Source: Candidatus Melainabacteria bacterium (GTDB lineage: Bacteria; Actinomycetota; Actinomycetes; Mycobacteriales; Pseudonocardiaceae). Taken from it: 9,159 nt of DNA. The position numbers and the translations under genes were made by a program. The notes beneath the pieces were generated by a model. It was not told the DNA's origin. It saw nothing but the letters and a program-made list of their open reading frames with translations, and searched no databases. The stretch lies in NCBI GenBank assembly GCA_903970565.1, contig CAJCJE010000866.1, positions 1 to 9,159 on the forward strand, given 5' to 3'. How positions within the stretch are numbered: the first letter of the stretch is position 1; each line of letters begins with the position of its first letter. Positions 1 to 8,043 of this stretch are shown piece by piece.

Positions 1-1
1 G

Positions 2-1219
2 GATCGCCTCGACGACGACCGGCGCGAGCTGGTGACGTTCTGGCGGGACGGCGACATCCTTGCCTTACGGCAACGGCTGACCCCACCCGGTGACCTGGCC
101 GGCATCATCCTGCCCGGCTATCCCTTCCACCGACGTCAGCACTGGGTGGGCGAGGCCGAGGTGGTCGAGCCGGCGGTGCCGAGACCCGACGGCTCCGCCG
201 CCGACGCCGTGGCCGAGCGGCTGTGTGCCGACGTGTCCCGGCTGCTGGGGTTCGGGGACGGAACCGACCGGGTCCACCCGGACTCGCGGGTCGCCGACCT
301 CGGCCTGGACTCGTTGACGGCGGTGCAGCTGCTCAGCCCGTACCGACAGGACGGCAGCTCGGTCAAGGCGCACGATCTGTTCCGCTTCGCGACCGTGGCC
401 GACGTAGCGGCGGCCATCGCCCTTGACACGGCCCTTGACACGGCCCTTGACACGGCCCGCGACATGGCGCGCGTAACGGACACCCCGCACCTGCGGTGGC
501 AGGAGTACGGGGACGGCGACGGTCGGCCCACCGTGCTGTTGCCCCCGTTGAACTCCGACTCCCGCGTGTGGGTGCAGCAGATCCAGGCGCTGCGGCGTGC
601 GCGCCGCCGCGTGTACGTCCCGCTGTACCCGGGGCACGGTGACGCGCCGTTCGACGCCACGCGGTTCTCCCTGGAGGACGTGGCCGACGAGGTCGGCGAG
701 TTCGTCCGGGAGTTGCCGGCCGGCCGGGCCGACCTGGTGGGGTGGTCGCTGGGCGCGTGCGTGGCGACCCTGGTCGCGCTGCGCCACTCGCGGCAGGTCG
801 CCTCGCTGGCGTTGGTCAGTTTCGCTCCGTGCTACGGCGACGACGTCTTCGAACGCACCCTGGACCTGCAACGCGAGCTGCGCACCTATGACGGCCTGTT
901 GGATTCGGTCTTCGACAGCGGCGGCAACGTGGCCGAGCGGTTCATCGCGAACACCCCGATGGCCGTGTTGGGCGAGTACTTCCACGCGCTGGTCACGTTC
1001 GACATCGTCGATCGGCTGCCGGAGATCACCGCACCCTGTCTGGTCCTGCACGGCCGACGGGACTGCCTGGTGGATGCCGAGCGGGTCGCGTTGTTGTCCC
1101 GGATTCCCGGCGCGCGGGTCCGGCATCTCGACCACCACGGCCACTACCTGCCACTGACCGGTGGCCGGACGTTCAACCAGGAACTCTTCGAGTTCTGGAC
1201 CACCAGCACCACATCGTGA
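2..1219 (+). CDS. C-terminal end of a modular type I polyketide synthase: linker, acyl carrier domain, fused alpha/beta hydrolase (5' partial)
   Basis: The frame is open from base 2, so the gene starts upstream; the GTG at 32 is internal. Residues are numbered from that GTG. Residues 30-38 (YPFHRRQHW) match the conserved end of the post-AT or post-KS linker of polyketide synthases. Residues 58-130 form an acyl carrier domain, with GLDSL giving Ser94 as the phosphopantetheine site. After a short repetitive linker (130-147), residues 153-392 are an alpha/beta hydrolase with nucleophile elbow GWSLG (Ser239), likely acid Asp344 (GRRD) and likely base His371 (HHGHY). No DH, KR or ER lies between linker and carrier. 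The hydrolase probably releases or edits the chain bound to the adjacent carrier; that role is inferred from position. It is less like classical PF00975 thioesterases than like general hydrolases, so cyclisation or proofreading is also possible. A downstream gene begins at the stop codon, indicating one operon. Confidence 0.88.
   Translation, partial: DRLDDDRRELVTFWRDGDILALRQRLTPPGDLAGIILPGYPFHRRQHWVGEAEVVEPAVPRPDGSAADAVAERLCADVSRLLGFGDGTDRVHPDSRVADLGLDSLTAVQLLSPYRQDGSSVKAHDLFRFATVADVAAAIALDTALDTALDTARDMARVTDTPHLRWQEYGDGDGRPTVLLPPLNSDSRVWVQQIQALRRARRRVYVPLYPGHGDAPFDATRFSLEDVADEVGEFVRELPAGRADLVGWSLGACVATLVALRHSRQVASLALVSFAPCYGDDVFERTLDLQRELRTYDGLLDSVFDSGGNVAERFIANTPMAVLGEYFHALVTFDIVDRLPEITAPCLVLHGRRDCLVDAERVALLSRIPGARVRHLDHHGHYLPLTGGRTFNQELFEFWTTSTTS
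421..468 (+). repeat. 12-bp tandem repeat coding for the carrier-hydrolase linker
   Basis: The unit CCTTGACACGGC occurs three times exactly (421-432, 433-444, 445-456), followed by a degenerate fourth copy (457-468). The length is a multiple of three, so the repeat adds in-frame LDTA units (LDTALDTALDTARDMA) between the carrier domain and the hydrolase domain. Copy number can change without breaking the gene, so this is probably a flexible tether of variable length. Confidence 0.9.
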
Positions 1220-1236
1220 AAGGGACCGGACAGGAC

Positions 1237-1791
1237 ATGCTGGTACGCAAGGATGACGCGGCGATCGTCGTTTTCGACATGCAGTTGGACCTCATCCCGT
1301 TGCTGCTCAACGGTTCACAGCTGTTGCACGACTGTTGTTGGGTGTCGGAGGTGGCACGGGACTTCGACGTTCCGCTGCTACTCACCGAGCACGAGAAGCT
1401 GGGCGGGTTGTCCCTGTCGCTGCACGAGGTGACCGAACACGCCACCCGACTGCCCAAACAACACTTCGACTTCCTGCGGGAATCACCCGCCGCCGAGTAC
1501 GTGGCCGCCACCGGGCGCGACCAGTTCGTGTTGGCCGGCGCGGAAACCCACGTGGCGATCCTCCAGTCCGCGATGGGCCTGCTGGAGCAGGGCAAGACGG
1601 TTTTCGTGCTCACCGACACCTGCTCCACCCGCAACCAGCTCGACCACGAGGTGGGACTGGACCGGTTGCGGCACAACGGGGTGCACCTGATCACCCGAGA
1701 GATGCTGTTCTTCGAACTGATCCGCGACTCCGAGGACTCCCGCTACCTTGAGCTGGCCAAGAAGTACCTCGACGGCCGCTACATCCGGTAA
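1237..1791 (+). CDS. Isochorismatase-fold hydrolase lacking the catalytic cysteine
   Basis: The product is about 184 residues, normal for single-domain isochorismatase-family hydrolases (YcaC-like). I chose the ATG at 1237 because AAAGGGA at 1219-1225 is a plausible ribosome-binding site; a GTG at 1216, overlapping the upstream TGA, would add seven residues but has no such site. Numbered from that GTG, the family Asp is Asp21 (VVFDMQ), the Lys is Lys81 (LPKQHFDF), and the strand that normally carries the nucleophilic Cys reads GAETHVAILQSA, with Ala114. The cis-peptide-type GAETHV motif and the fold pattern are otherwise intact. True isochorismatases such as EntB and PhzD also lack this Cys (Gly there) and cleave a vinyl ether by acid catalysis, so the protein may be active with other chemistry, or be a non-catalytic binder. 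It is cotranscribed with the polyketide synthase, so a tailoring or release role is plausible; the substrate is unknown. Confidence 0.85.
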   Translation: MLVRKDDAAIVVFDMQLDLIPLLLNGSQLLHDCCWVSEVARDFDVPLLLTEHEKLGGLSLSLHEVTEHATRLPKQHFDFLRESPAAEYVAATGRDQFVLAGAETHVAILQSAMGLLEQGKTVFVLTDTCSTRNQLDHEVGLDRLRHNGVHLITREMLFFELIRDSEDSRYLELAKKYLDGRYIR

Positions 1792-1807
1792 CGCCGGACC
1801 GACCCGG

Positions 1808-1816
<9 letters not shown>
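1792..1816. terminator. Hairpin between convergent operons, candidate bidirectional terminator
   Basis: CGCCGGACCG (1792-1801) pairs with CGGTC plus CGGCG (1805-1809, 1812-1816), with a 3-nt loop (ACC) and a 2-nt AG bulge. It lies between the stop codons of two convergent operons and overlaps the last codon of the minus-strand gene. There is no T-run on either side, so it would act as an actinobacterial I-shaped hairpin if it terminates at all. Confidence 0.4.
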
Positions 1817-3518
<1,702 letters not shown>

Positions 3519-3526
<8 letters not shown>

Positions 3527-5150
3527 CGTCGGCTCCGCCGGCTTCGTGCAGCTGCCCGTCGGCCAGCCGCAACCAACGTTGCACCCCGATCTCGTGCAGG
3601 AACCGTTCGTCGTGACTCACCACGACGAAGGCACCTTCGTAGGCATTGAGCGCCGATTCCAGTTGCTCGACGCTGTCCAGGTCGAGGTTGTTGGTCGGTT
3701 CGTCCAGCAACAGCAGGTGCGGCGCTGGTTCCGCGCCCAGTACACAGGCGAGGGTGGCGCGCAGCCGCTCCCCACCGGAGAGCACACCCACCAGCAGGTT
3801 CGCCCGTGCGCCGCCGAACAGGAACCGGGCGAGCAGGTGCATCCGCTCGGACTCCGACTTGCCCGGCGCGTACCTGGCCAGGTTCTCCGCCACGGTGAGG
3901 TCGAGATCCAGTAGGTCCAGCCGTTGCGACAGGTAGGCTACCCGGCCCTCCGCCAGGTGCAGCTGTCCACCGTCGGGTTGCTGCTCGCCACCGATCACCC
4001 GGAGCAGGCTGGACTTGCCGGCACCGTTGGGGCCGATCAACGCGATCCGCTCCGGTCCCCGGATCGACAGGTTCAGGCCGTCGAACACGGGACGGTCCGG
4101 GTAGCTGACCCGGAGCTGCTCACCGACGCAGACCATCCGGCCGGCCGGCACCTGCGTCTCGGGCAACCGCAGATCGAACTTCTGGTCCTCCCGCAGTGCC
4201 CGGCTGGCCTCGTCCAACTTGGCCCTGGCGTCCACCAACCGCTGCTTGTGCACGTCCGACGCCTTGCCCGCCGACTCCTCGGCGCGACGCTTGAGAGTGC
4301 CGGCCGCGACCTTGGGAATGCTGCCGCTGCGGGCGTTGCGCGCGCCGACACCGGCGCGGCGCGCGGCGCGCTCCCGCGCCTGCTGCAACTCCCGCTTCTC
4401 CCGCTTGACCTGTTGCTCGGCATTGCGGACGTTCTTCTCGGCGACCTCCTGCTCGGCCTGCACGGCCTGCTCGTAGTCGGTGAAGTTGCCCCCGTAGAAG
4501 CGAAGTTCGACGGCATCCAGCTCACCGATGCGGTCCACCCGGTCGAGCAGGGCGCGGTCGTGGCTGACCACCAGCAGACACCCTGCCCAGTTCTCGAGTA
4601 CCTGGTAGAGCCGGTGTCGCGCATCGAGATCGAGGTTGTTGGTCGGCTCGTCGAGCAGCAGGACATCGGGTTGGCGCAGTAGTTGCGCCGCGATCCCCAG
4701 TGAGGTGACCTGGCCGCCGCTGAGGGTGTGCAACCGTTGGGTCAACGCAACTCCGTCGAGGCCGAGCCGGTCGAGCTGGGCCCTGGTGCGTTCCTCGACG
4801 TCCCAGTCGTTGCCGATCGTGGTGAAGTGCTCCTCGCCGGCGTCTCCACCGGCGATGGCGTCCAGTGCCGTGATGATCGGGGCGATGCCCAGCACTTCGG
4901 CCACGGTCAGTTCGCCGGTGAACGGCAGGTTCTGCGGGAGGTAGCCGCATGTCCCCTGAACGGAGACGGAGCCGTCGGTGGGCGTGCACTCACCCACGAT
5001 CAGTTTGAGCAGGGTGCTCTTGCCGGCTCCGTTGGGCGCGACCAGACCGGTGCGACCCTCGGCCAGCGCGAAGGACAGGTCGGCGAACACGGGAGTGCCG
5101 TCGGGCCAGGAGAAGGAGAGCTGTGAACACACAATGCGGGGATCAGACAT
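3519..5150 (-). CDS. ABC-F family ATPase, probable ribosome-protection protein (first gene of the pair)
   Basis: The ATG at 5150 gives 543 residues and has GAGG seven bases upstream; a GTG at 5243 is in frame, but it would add a 31-residue tail unlike the family. Domain 1: Walker [10 protein letters not shown] (38-46), signature LSGGQ (143-147), Walker [11 protein letters not shown] with Glu168, H-loop His197. [11 protein letters not shown] (219-229) opens a linker of about 110 residues (to about 335), a predicted coiled coil very rich in Lys, Arg and Glu, as expected for a segment contacting rRNA. Domain 2: Walker [10 protein letters not shown] (373-381), signature LSGGE (457-461), Walker B with Glu484, H-loop His513. 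All catalytic residues are present. The linker is longer and more basic than that of the partner encoded just downstream, and the two are clearly different proteins rather than a recent duplication. The likely role is to dislodge a ribosome-bound antibiotic; a general translation factor is the alternative. Confidence 0.92.
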
Positions 5151-5267
5151 GGACAAGCCTCGTATGCTGCGGGGCGAACGAATCACCTGGTGGGAGGTTG
5201 CGACGAGAAAGGTCAGCGCTACGAACGTCCCCGAACAGGGCACGTCGACGGCTGCCAGGCTCCGGTA
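5151..5267 (-). promoter_or_regulatory. Upstream region of the ABC-F operon; no clear promoter seen
   Basis: This 117-bp stretch separates the ABC-F ATG from the broken frame further upstream. The ribosome-binding site (GAGG at 5158-5161, read on the minus strand) is clear. I see no convincing -35/-10 pair and no strong hairpin. An open frame from GTG 5243 is in phase with the ABC-F gene. ABC-F resistance genes in other bacteria are often controlled by leader-peptide attenuation, but nothing here demonstrates that. Confidence 0.3.
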
Positions 5268-5599
5268 TCACCCGGAGATGTCGTCGTCACTCACCACGAT
5301 GTCGGTCTCCTCGAATCCGCAGTATTCCGACGGGAAGGTTACCAGATCGGGATCTTCGTCGTCGGTTCGACGATGCGACCCCGCCCGTGTGAGCACGTCC
5401 AGTGGCCGTCGGTGAGGCCGTGCGGCATCGCGATCTCGGGCCCTGCGAGTTCGGCGAGGGTCGGGTGGAGTACCAGACTGCCGTTGTCGAACCTGATCCG
5501 CCGGCCGATGCCGCTGGCTTCCTCCGCGTGCGCGACGGTTGCGAAGGTCAGCGAACGCACCAGCCGACGGAGTAATTCGTTGGGTTCGTATCCGGGACT
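5268..5599 (-). pseudogene. Remnant of an unrecognised gene, 5'-truncated and frameshifted
   Basis: Read on the minus strand from about 5599, one frame gives protein-like sequence with high third-position GC: GYEPNELLRRLVRSLTFATV, then FDNGSLVLHPTLAELAGPEI and DGHWTCSHGRGRIVEPTT. It hits TAA at 5339-5341. The neighbouring frame, poor before this, becomes protein-like at the same point (DPDLVTFPSEYCGFEETD, then an acidic tail VVSDDDISG) and stops at 5268. A single-base change in or near the repetitive CGACGACGA at about 5353-5364 would join them into one product of about 110 residues. No start codon with a ribosome-binding site precedes the good part, and a TGA lies in frame about 30 bases before it. 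The GTG at 5560 is a possible but unsupported start. I do not recognise the family. One codon is TTA (5573-5575), which is rare in this GC-rich DNA. A sequencing error could explain the frame change but not the missing start. Confidence 0.5.
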
Positions 5600-5662
5600 C
5601 GCGCATGTCCGTGCGCACGGTCAGCGGCGGATGAGAACGCTGGTGGATGGCGGTTTCAGGTG

Positions 5663-6412
5663 TCAGACGGCGATCCGGCCGCCGTCGACGGGCAGCAGGG
5701 CGCCGTGGATGAAGCTGGCCTGGTCGGTAGCCAGGAAGGTGATCGCGGCGGCGATCTCGTCGGGTTGGGCGGGGCGGCCGGCCGGTCCGGCTGTTGCGAG
5801 TTCATCGAGCGCGTCGCCCATAGGGGCGGTGCCTTCGGTGCGGGTGGGGCCGGGGCTGACAGCGTTGACGCGGACGCCGGCGGGGCCGAACTCGGCGGCC
5901 CAGGATTTGGTCAGCAGGGCGAGGGCGGCCTTGCTGGAGCCGTAGAGGCCCATTCCGTTCATGCCGAACTCCGCGACCATCGTTGTCACGTTCACGATCG
6001 CACCGTGGCCACGGTGGGCCATTGCGGGGGCGAGTGCTGCTACGAGCAGGTAGGGCGCTTTGACGTTGACGGCGAACACGTCGTCGATCTGTTGGGCCGG
6101 GGTATCGGCGGTGGCGCCGAAGGGAAACGCGCCGCCGTTGTTGACGAGGATGTCGACGTGTCCGCCGCCGACCTCGGTGGCCCGTTCGGCGAGCTGGAAC
6201 ACGCTGTGCTCGTCGCTGAGGTCGGCGGCAACGAAGTCGGCGGTTCCTCCGTCGGAGCGAATAGCGGCGACCACGGCGTCACCGCGCGACTTGTCACGGC
6301 CGGACACGATGACGTGGGCGCCGAGGGCGGCGAGTTGGGCGGCGGTGGCTTTGCCGATGCCGCTGGTGGCGCCGGTGATCAGAGCGGTGGAGCCGGTCAG
6401 GTTGGTGGTCAT
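5663..6412 (-). CDS. Short-chain dehydrogenase/reductase (SDR), NAD(P)H-dependent
   Basis: The protein has 249 residues, typical of classical SDRs. The ATG at 6412 has GAGAGG five bases upstream; the open frame further upstream crosses the promoter and operators, so it is not used. Motifs: TGATSGIG (13-20) for the dinucleotide, Arg39 after the second strand (suggesting NADPH), NNGG (91-94, usually NNAG), Asn116, and YGSSK with Tyr157 and Lys161. The position of the catalytic Ser, 13 residues before Tyr157, is Thr144 (NVTTM). Thr can serve in some SDRs but is uncommon. The C-terminus ends with the family's usual PVDGG pattern. It is divergent from a TetR regulator, with palindromic operators over its promoter, so it is probably induced when that regulator binds a ligand. 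The substrate cannot be told from sequence; such TetR/SDR pairs usually handle small carbonyl compounds or alcohols. Confidence 0.93.
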   Translation of the reverse strand: MTTNLTGSTALITGATSGIGKATAAQLAALGAHVIVSGRDKSRGDAVVAAIRSDGGTADFVAADLSDEHSVFQLAERATEVGGGHVDILVNNGGAFPFGATADTPAQQIDDVFAVNVKAPYLLVAALAPAMAHRGHGAIVNVTTMVAEFGMNGMGLYGSSKAALALLTKSWAAEFGPAGVRVNAVSPGPTRTEGTAPMGDALDELATAGPAGRPAQPDEIAAAITFLATDQASFIHGALLPVDGGRIAV

Positions 6413-6429
6413 GACAACCTCTCGATTAG

Positions 6430-6445
6430 TGGAGCGAACACTCCA
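6430..6445. promoter_or_regulatory. Operator-like palindrome O1 between SDR and tetR
   Basis: TGGAGCGAACACTCCA has 5-bp inverted arms and the same layout as the palindrome at 6465-6480. Its right half reads CTTTGGAGTG on the minus strand, identical to the left half of the other site; its left half is degenerate. It lies at and just downstream of the reductase -10 box, over the expected transcription start, a typical repressor position. Confidence 0.7.
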
Positions 6446-6446
6446 A

Positions 6447-6475
6447 AGTATGGCGGGCCAACTTTGGAGTGTCAA
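6447..6475 (-). promoter_or_regulatory. Promoter of the SDR gene
   Basis: Read on the minus strand, a perfect -35 box TTGACA (plus positions 6470-6475) is followed after 17 bp by CATACT (6447-6452), which matches four of six bases of the -10 consensus. Transcription would start near 6440, leaving a leader of about 28 nt with the GAGAGG ribosome-binding site. The -35 lies inside operator O2 and the start lies in O1. Confidence 0.65.
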
Positions 6476-6482
6476 CTCCAAA
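6463..6482. promoter_or_regulatory. Operator-like palindrome O2 between SDR and tetR
   Basis: TTTGGAGTGTCAACTCCAAA is a perfect palindrome with 8-bp arms and a 4-bp centre. Its 16-bp core (6465-6480) matches O1 at 12 of 16 positions, including both arms. The centres of O1 and O2 are 35 bp apart. It covers the reductase -35 box and lies just upstream of the tetR ribosome-binding site, so one bound repressor could silence both genes. The left arm also pairs with 6440-6449 as a perfect 10-bp inverted repeat (ACTCCAAAGT / ACTTTGGAGT). Confidence 0.75.
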
Positions 6483-6500
6483 AGACGGTAGGCTGTGCCC

Positions 6501-7139
6501 ATGTGTGACTCGACCGTCCAGAAGGGGGCCCCGGCGGGCCGGAAGTTCACCGCGAAGGGCACCCTCACCCGATCGCGGATCATCGAGGCTGCCGCCGAGT
6601 TGGTCTTTGCCCACGGCGTCGCCCGCACCGGCATCGACGACGTCCAACGCCGCGCGGGAGTCAGCGCTTCGCAGATGTATCACTACTTCACCGACAAGGA
6701 TGACCTGATCCGGGCCGTGATCGCTCACCAGACCGAGGGAATCCTTGCCGCACAGCGGCCCATCCTCGACGAACTCGACAGCTTCGACGCCCTTGATCGC
6801 TGGCGTGACCTGCTCATCGACCTGCAAGAGCAACGCGACTGTGTTGGCGGCTGCCCCATCGGATCGATTGCCGCCGAGCTGGCCGACATCGATCCACACG
6901 CACGAGCGGACCTCGTCGAGAGCTTCGAACGGTGGGAGGCTCCGATTCGTGCTGGCCTGGCCCGTATGCGCGCCCGAGGCGATCTGCGCCCCGACACCGA
7001 CACCGACGCTCTCGCCCTCGCCCTGCTCGCCGCGCTCCAGGGCGGACTTCTCCTCACCCAGACCCGTCGCAACACCACCGCCCTGCGCACCGGTCTCGGC
7101 GCCGTCCTGGCTCACATCCGAACCTACGCAACCGAGTAG
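6501..7139 (+). CDS. TetR-family transcriptional repressor
   Basis: The ATG at 6501 gives 212 residues and has GGTAGG about eight bases upstream; a GTG at 6495 is in frame but too close to that site. The N-terminal DNA-binding domain (about 20-66) has the family's typical pattern: RIIEAAAELVFAHGV, then a helix-turn-helix at 42-62 (TGIDDVQRRAGVSASQMYHYF). The C-terminal ligand domain contains GGCPIGSIAAELAD (116-129), a pattern common in a TetR subgroup related to LmrA/YxaF; Cys114 and Cys118 lie close together and could sense electrophiles, though this is speculative. The likely operators are the two palindromes in the 88-bp spacer shared with the divergent reductase. It probably represses that gene and, because O2 lies right upstream of its own start, also itself. 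The inducer is unknown. Confidence 0.93.
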   Translation: MCDSTVQKGAPAGRKFTAKGTLTRSRIIEAAAELVFAHGVARTGIDDVQRRAGVSASQMYHYFTDKDDLIRAVIAHQTEGILAAQRPILDELDSFDALDRWRDLLIDLQEQRDCVGGCPIGSIAAELADIDPHARADLVESFERWEAPIRAGLARMRARGDLRPDTDTDALALALLAALQGGLLLTQTRRNTTALRTGLGAVLAHIRTYATE

Positions 7140-7174
7140 GCGCAGCACCACACCCGTGGATCATGTTCGAGGTG

Positions 7175-7267
7175 TAGATACGCGACCACCGCGAGTTCGG
7201 AGTCGAAGACCCGTTCACCCGCTACGACGCCTCGGATGGCGGCGATGACCTGTTGGACGGTGTCAGC
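7175..7267 (-). pseudogene. Fragment resembling the receiver-to-HTH linker of a NarL/LuxR-type response regulator
   Basis: On the minus strand from 7267, one frame reads ADTVQQVIAAIRGVVAG and then ERVFDSELAVVAYL. This matches the last helix of the receiver domain and the start of the linker in NarL/LuxR response regulators, whose usual pattern is LAxAIRxVxAGERVxDPxLA. The receiver core with its phosphorylated Asp and the C-terminal HTH are both absent. The similarity fades after about 7175, and the frame ends with a stop near the end of tetR. No start is present. It overlaps the last codons of the secreted-protein gene by only a few bases. The call rests on about 30 residues, so it could be chance. 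Confidence 0.4.
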
Positions 7268-7769
7268 AGACCTGGATCGAGTAGACGGGATTCCAGCCGC
7301 CGTTGTTCAGCAATACGCTCTGGAATTCATCCGACGATGGATGCATTGTCTGTAGGACGTTTCCGTATTTTCCATAGAACGTAGTTGTCGTTCCGGCTGA
7401 TTGGTCGTCGATGACTTCGCTGTCCGCGCCGGTCGCGGTGGGGTCGATAAAATTGCTCAGCGAGTACCGCTTACAGTAGTAGAAATTAATGTAATACCAG
7501 CCCTCCGGTGCGGTATAGAGGAAGACGCAGAGGTATCCGGTATCGCAGAAGTACTGCTTCGGCTGTTGTGGGTCCACGCTCACCGTGACGGCCGGCGAGG
7601 TCGACGGGGCTGGGTAGGTGGTCGTTGTACTGGTCGCATGTGCCGGTGCGGCGGCGACGGATCGAGTTGCCGGGGCGGCATCGGTCGCCGGTGCGAGAAC
7701 TGTGACGGACAGCAGGGTTGCTGCGACAATCGCTGCCGTGGCAGCGAACGTGCGGATGTGTATTTTCAT
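7263..7769 (-). CDS. Secreted four-cysteine protein, possible peptidase-inhibitor I36-like fold
   Basis: The product has 168 residues; the ATG at 7769 has AAGGA seven bases upstream. Residues 1-31 are a signal peptide: basic start (MKIHIR), hydrophobic core to about 26, and cleavage near TDA/AP at 31. Residues 33-65 are low-complexity, rich in Ala, Thr, Ser and Pro. The folded part (about 70-168) has four cysteines (75, 81, 99, 168), allowing two disulfides, and many aromatics (GWYYINFYYC). Patterns such as CxxGYLCVF, YSLSNF and DDQSAGTTTTFYG resemble small secreted actinobacterial proteins annotated as inhibitor family I36; I hold this at low confidence. The codons of the folded part contain more A and T than neighbouring genes (TAT TAC ATT AAT TTC TAC), suggesting a different origin. 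No partner gene is next to it. Confidence 0.8.
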   Translation of the reverse strand: MKIHIRTFAATAAIVAATLLSVTVLAPATDAAPATRSVAAAPAHATSTTTTYPAPSTSPAVTVSVDPQQPKQYFCDTGYLCVFLYTAPEGWYYINFYYCKRYSLSNFIDPTATGADSEVIDDQSAGTTTTFYGKYGNVLQTMHPSSDEFQSVLLNNGGWNPVYSIQVC

Positions 7770-7788
7770 TGTGATTTCCTTCGTGGCG

Positions 7789-7830
7789 ATATCTGGGAGG
7801 TGAATGCATCCTCCATGATAATATCTGGGA
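7789..7830 (-). promoter_or_regulatory. Direct repeat and possible -10 box upstream of the secreted-protein gene
   Basis: ATATCTGGGA occurs at 7789-7798 and 7821-7830, exactly 32 bp apart (about three helical turns), suggesting a pair of regulator sites on one face of the DNA. On the minus strand, TATTAT (plus 7818-7823) at the edge of the second copy matches five of six -10 bases, but no good -35 box precedes it. That would fit a promoter that needs an activator, or a non-housekeeping sigma factor. Confidence 0.35.
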
Positions 7831-8043
7831 TGCTACTTTCGGCGTTTCTCCCCAGGTCACCGCCGAACGGGTGAATCGGCGAATCTCGCCTATCCGGCCG
7901 AGGCGAAGTGCTGGATGGGTAGCCCTTTTCGGCAGTTTCCCGGCGCTGTTCGTCAACCGGCGATTCTGGTCTCAGGGGAGGGCACTCGGGTGTGATCCCG
8001 TCGGTGACGTGGAAGATACTGCTCCGGTCATGGCGTGGTATCA

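Noticed and set aside
421..468. CRISPR-like or mobile-element repeat
   Set aside because: The 12-bp units are adjacent without spacers and lie in frame inside a coding gene.
65..1144. A 359-codon open frame on the minus strand
   Set aside because: It is antisense to the polyketide synthase end, which has clear carrier and hydrolase motifs; this frame has none.
5151..5243. N-terminal extension of the ABC-F protein from GTG 5243
   Set aside because: The added residues do not resemble the family's N-terminus and no ribosome-binding site precedes the GTG; ATG 5150 has GAGG at good spacing.
5151..5267. Leader-peptide attenuator for the ABC-F operon
   Set aside because: I looked for a short leader frame with alternative hairpins and found only weak 4-bp stems, so it is not called.
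5190..5945. Plus-strand open frame across the remnant and the start of the SDR region
   Set aside because: It overlaps the C-terminal half of a clear SDR gene on the other strand and has no recognisable domain or ribosome-binding site.
5660..6508. Plus-strand Gly-rich frame of 282 codons
   Set aside because: It is antisense to the SDR gene; the Gly/Gly-Val bias reflects the complement of Ala-rich codons.
6413..6634. N-terminal extension of the SDR to 323 residues
   Set aside because: It would run through tetR coding sequence, the operators and the SDR promoter; the ATG at 6412 has a good ribosome-binding site.
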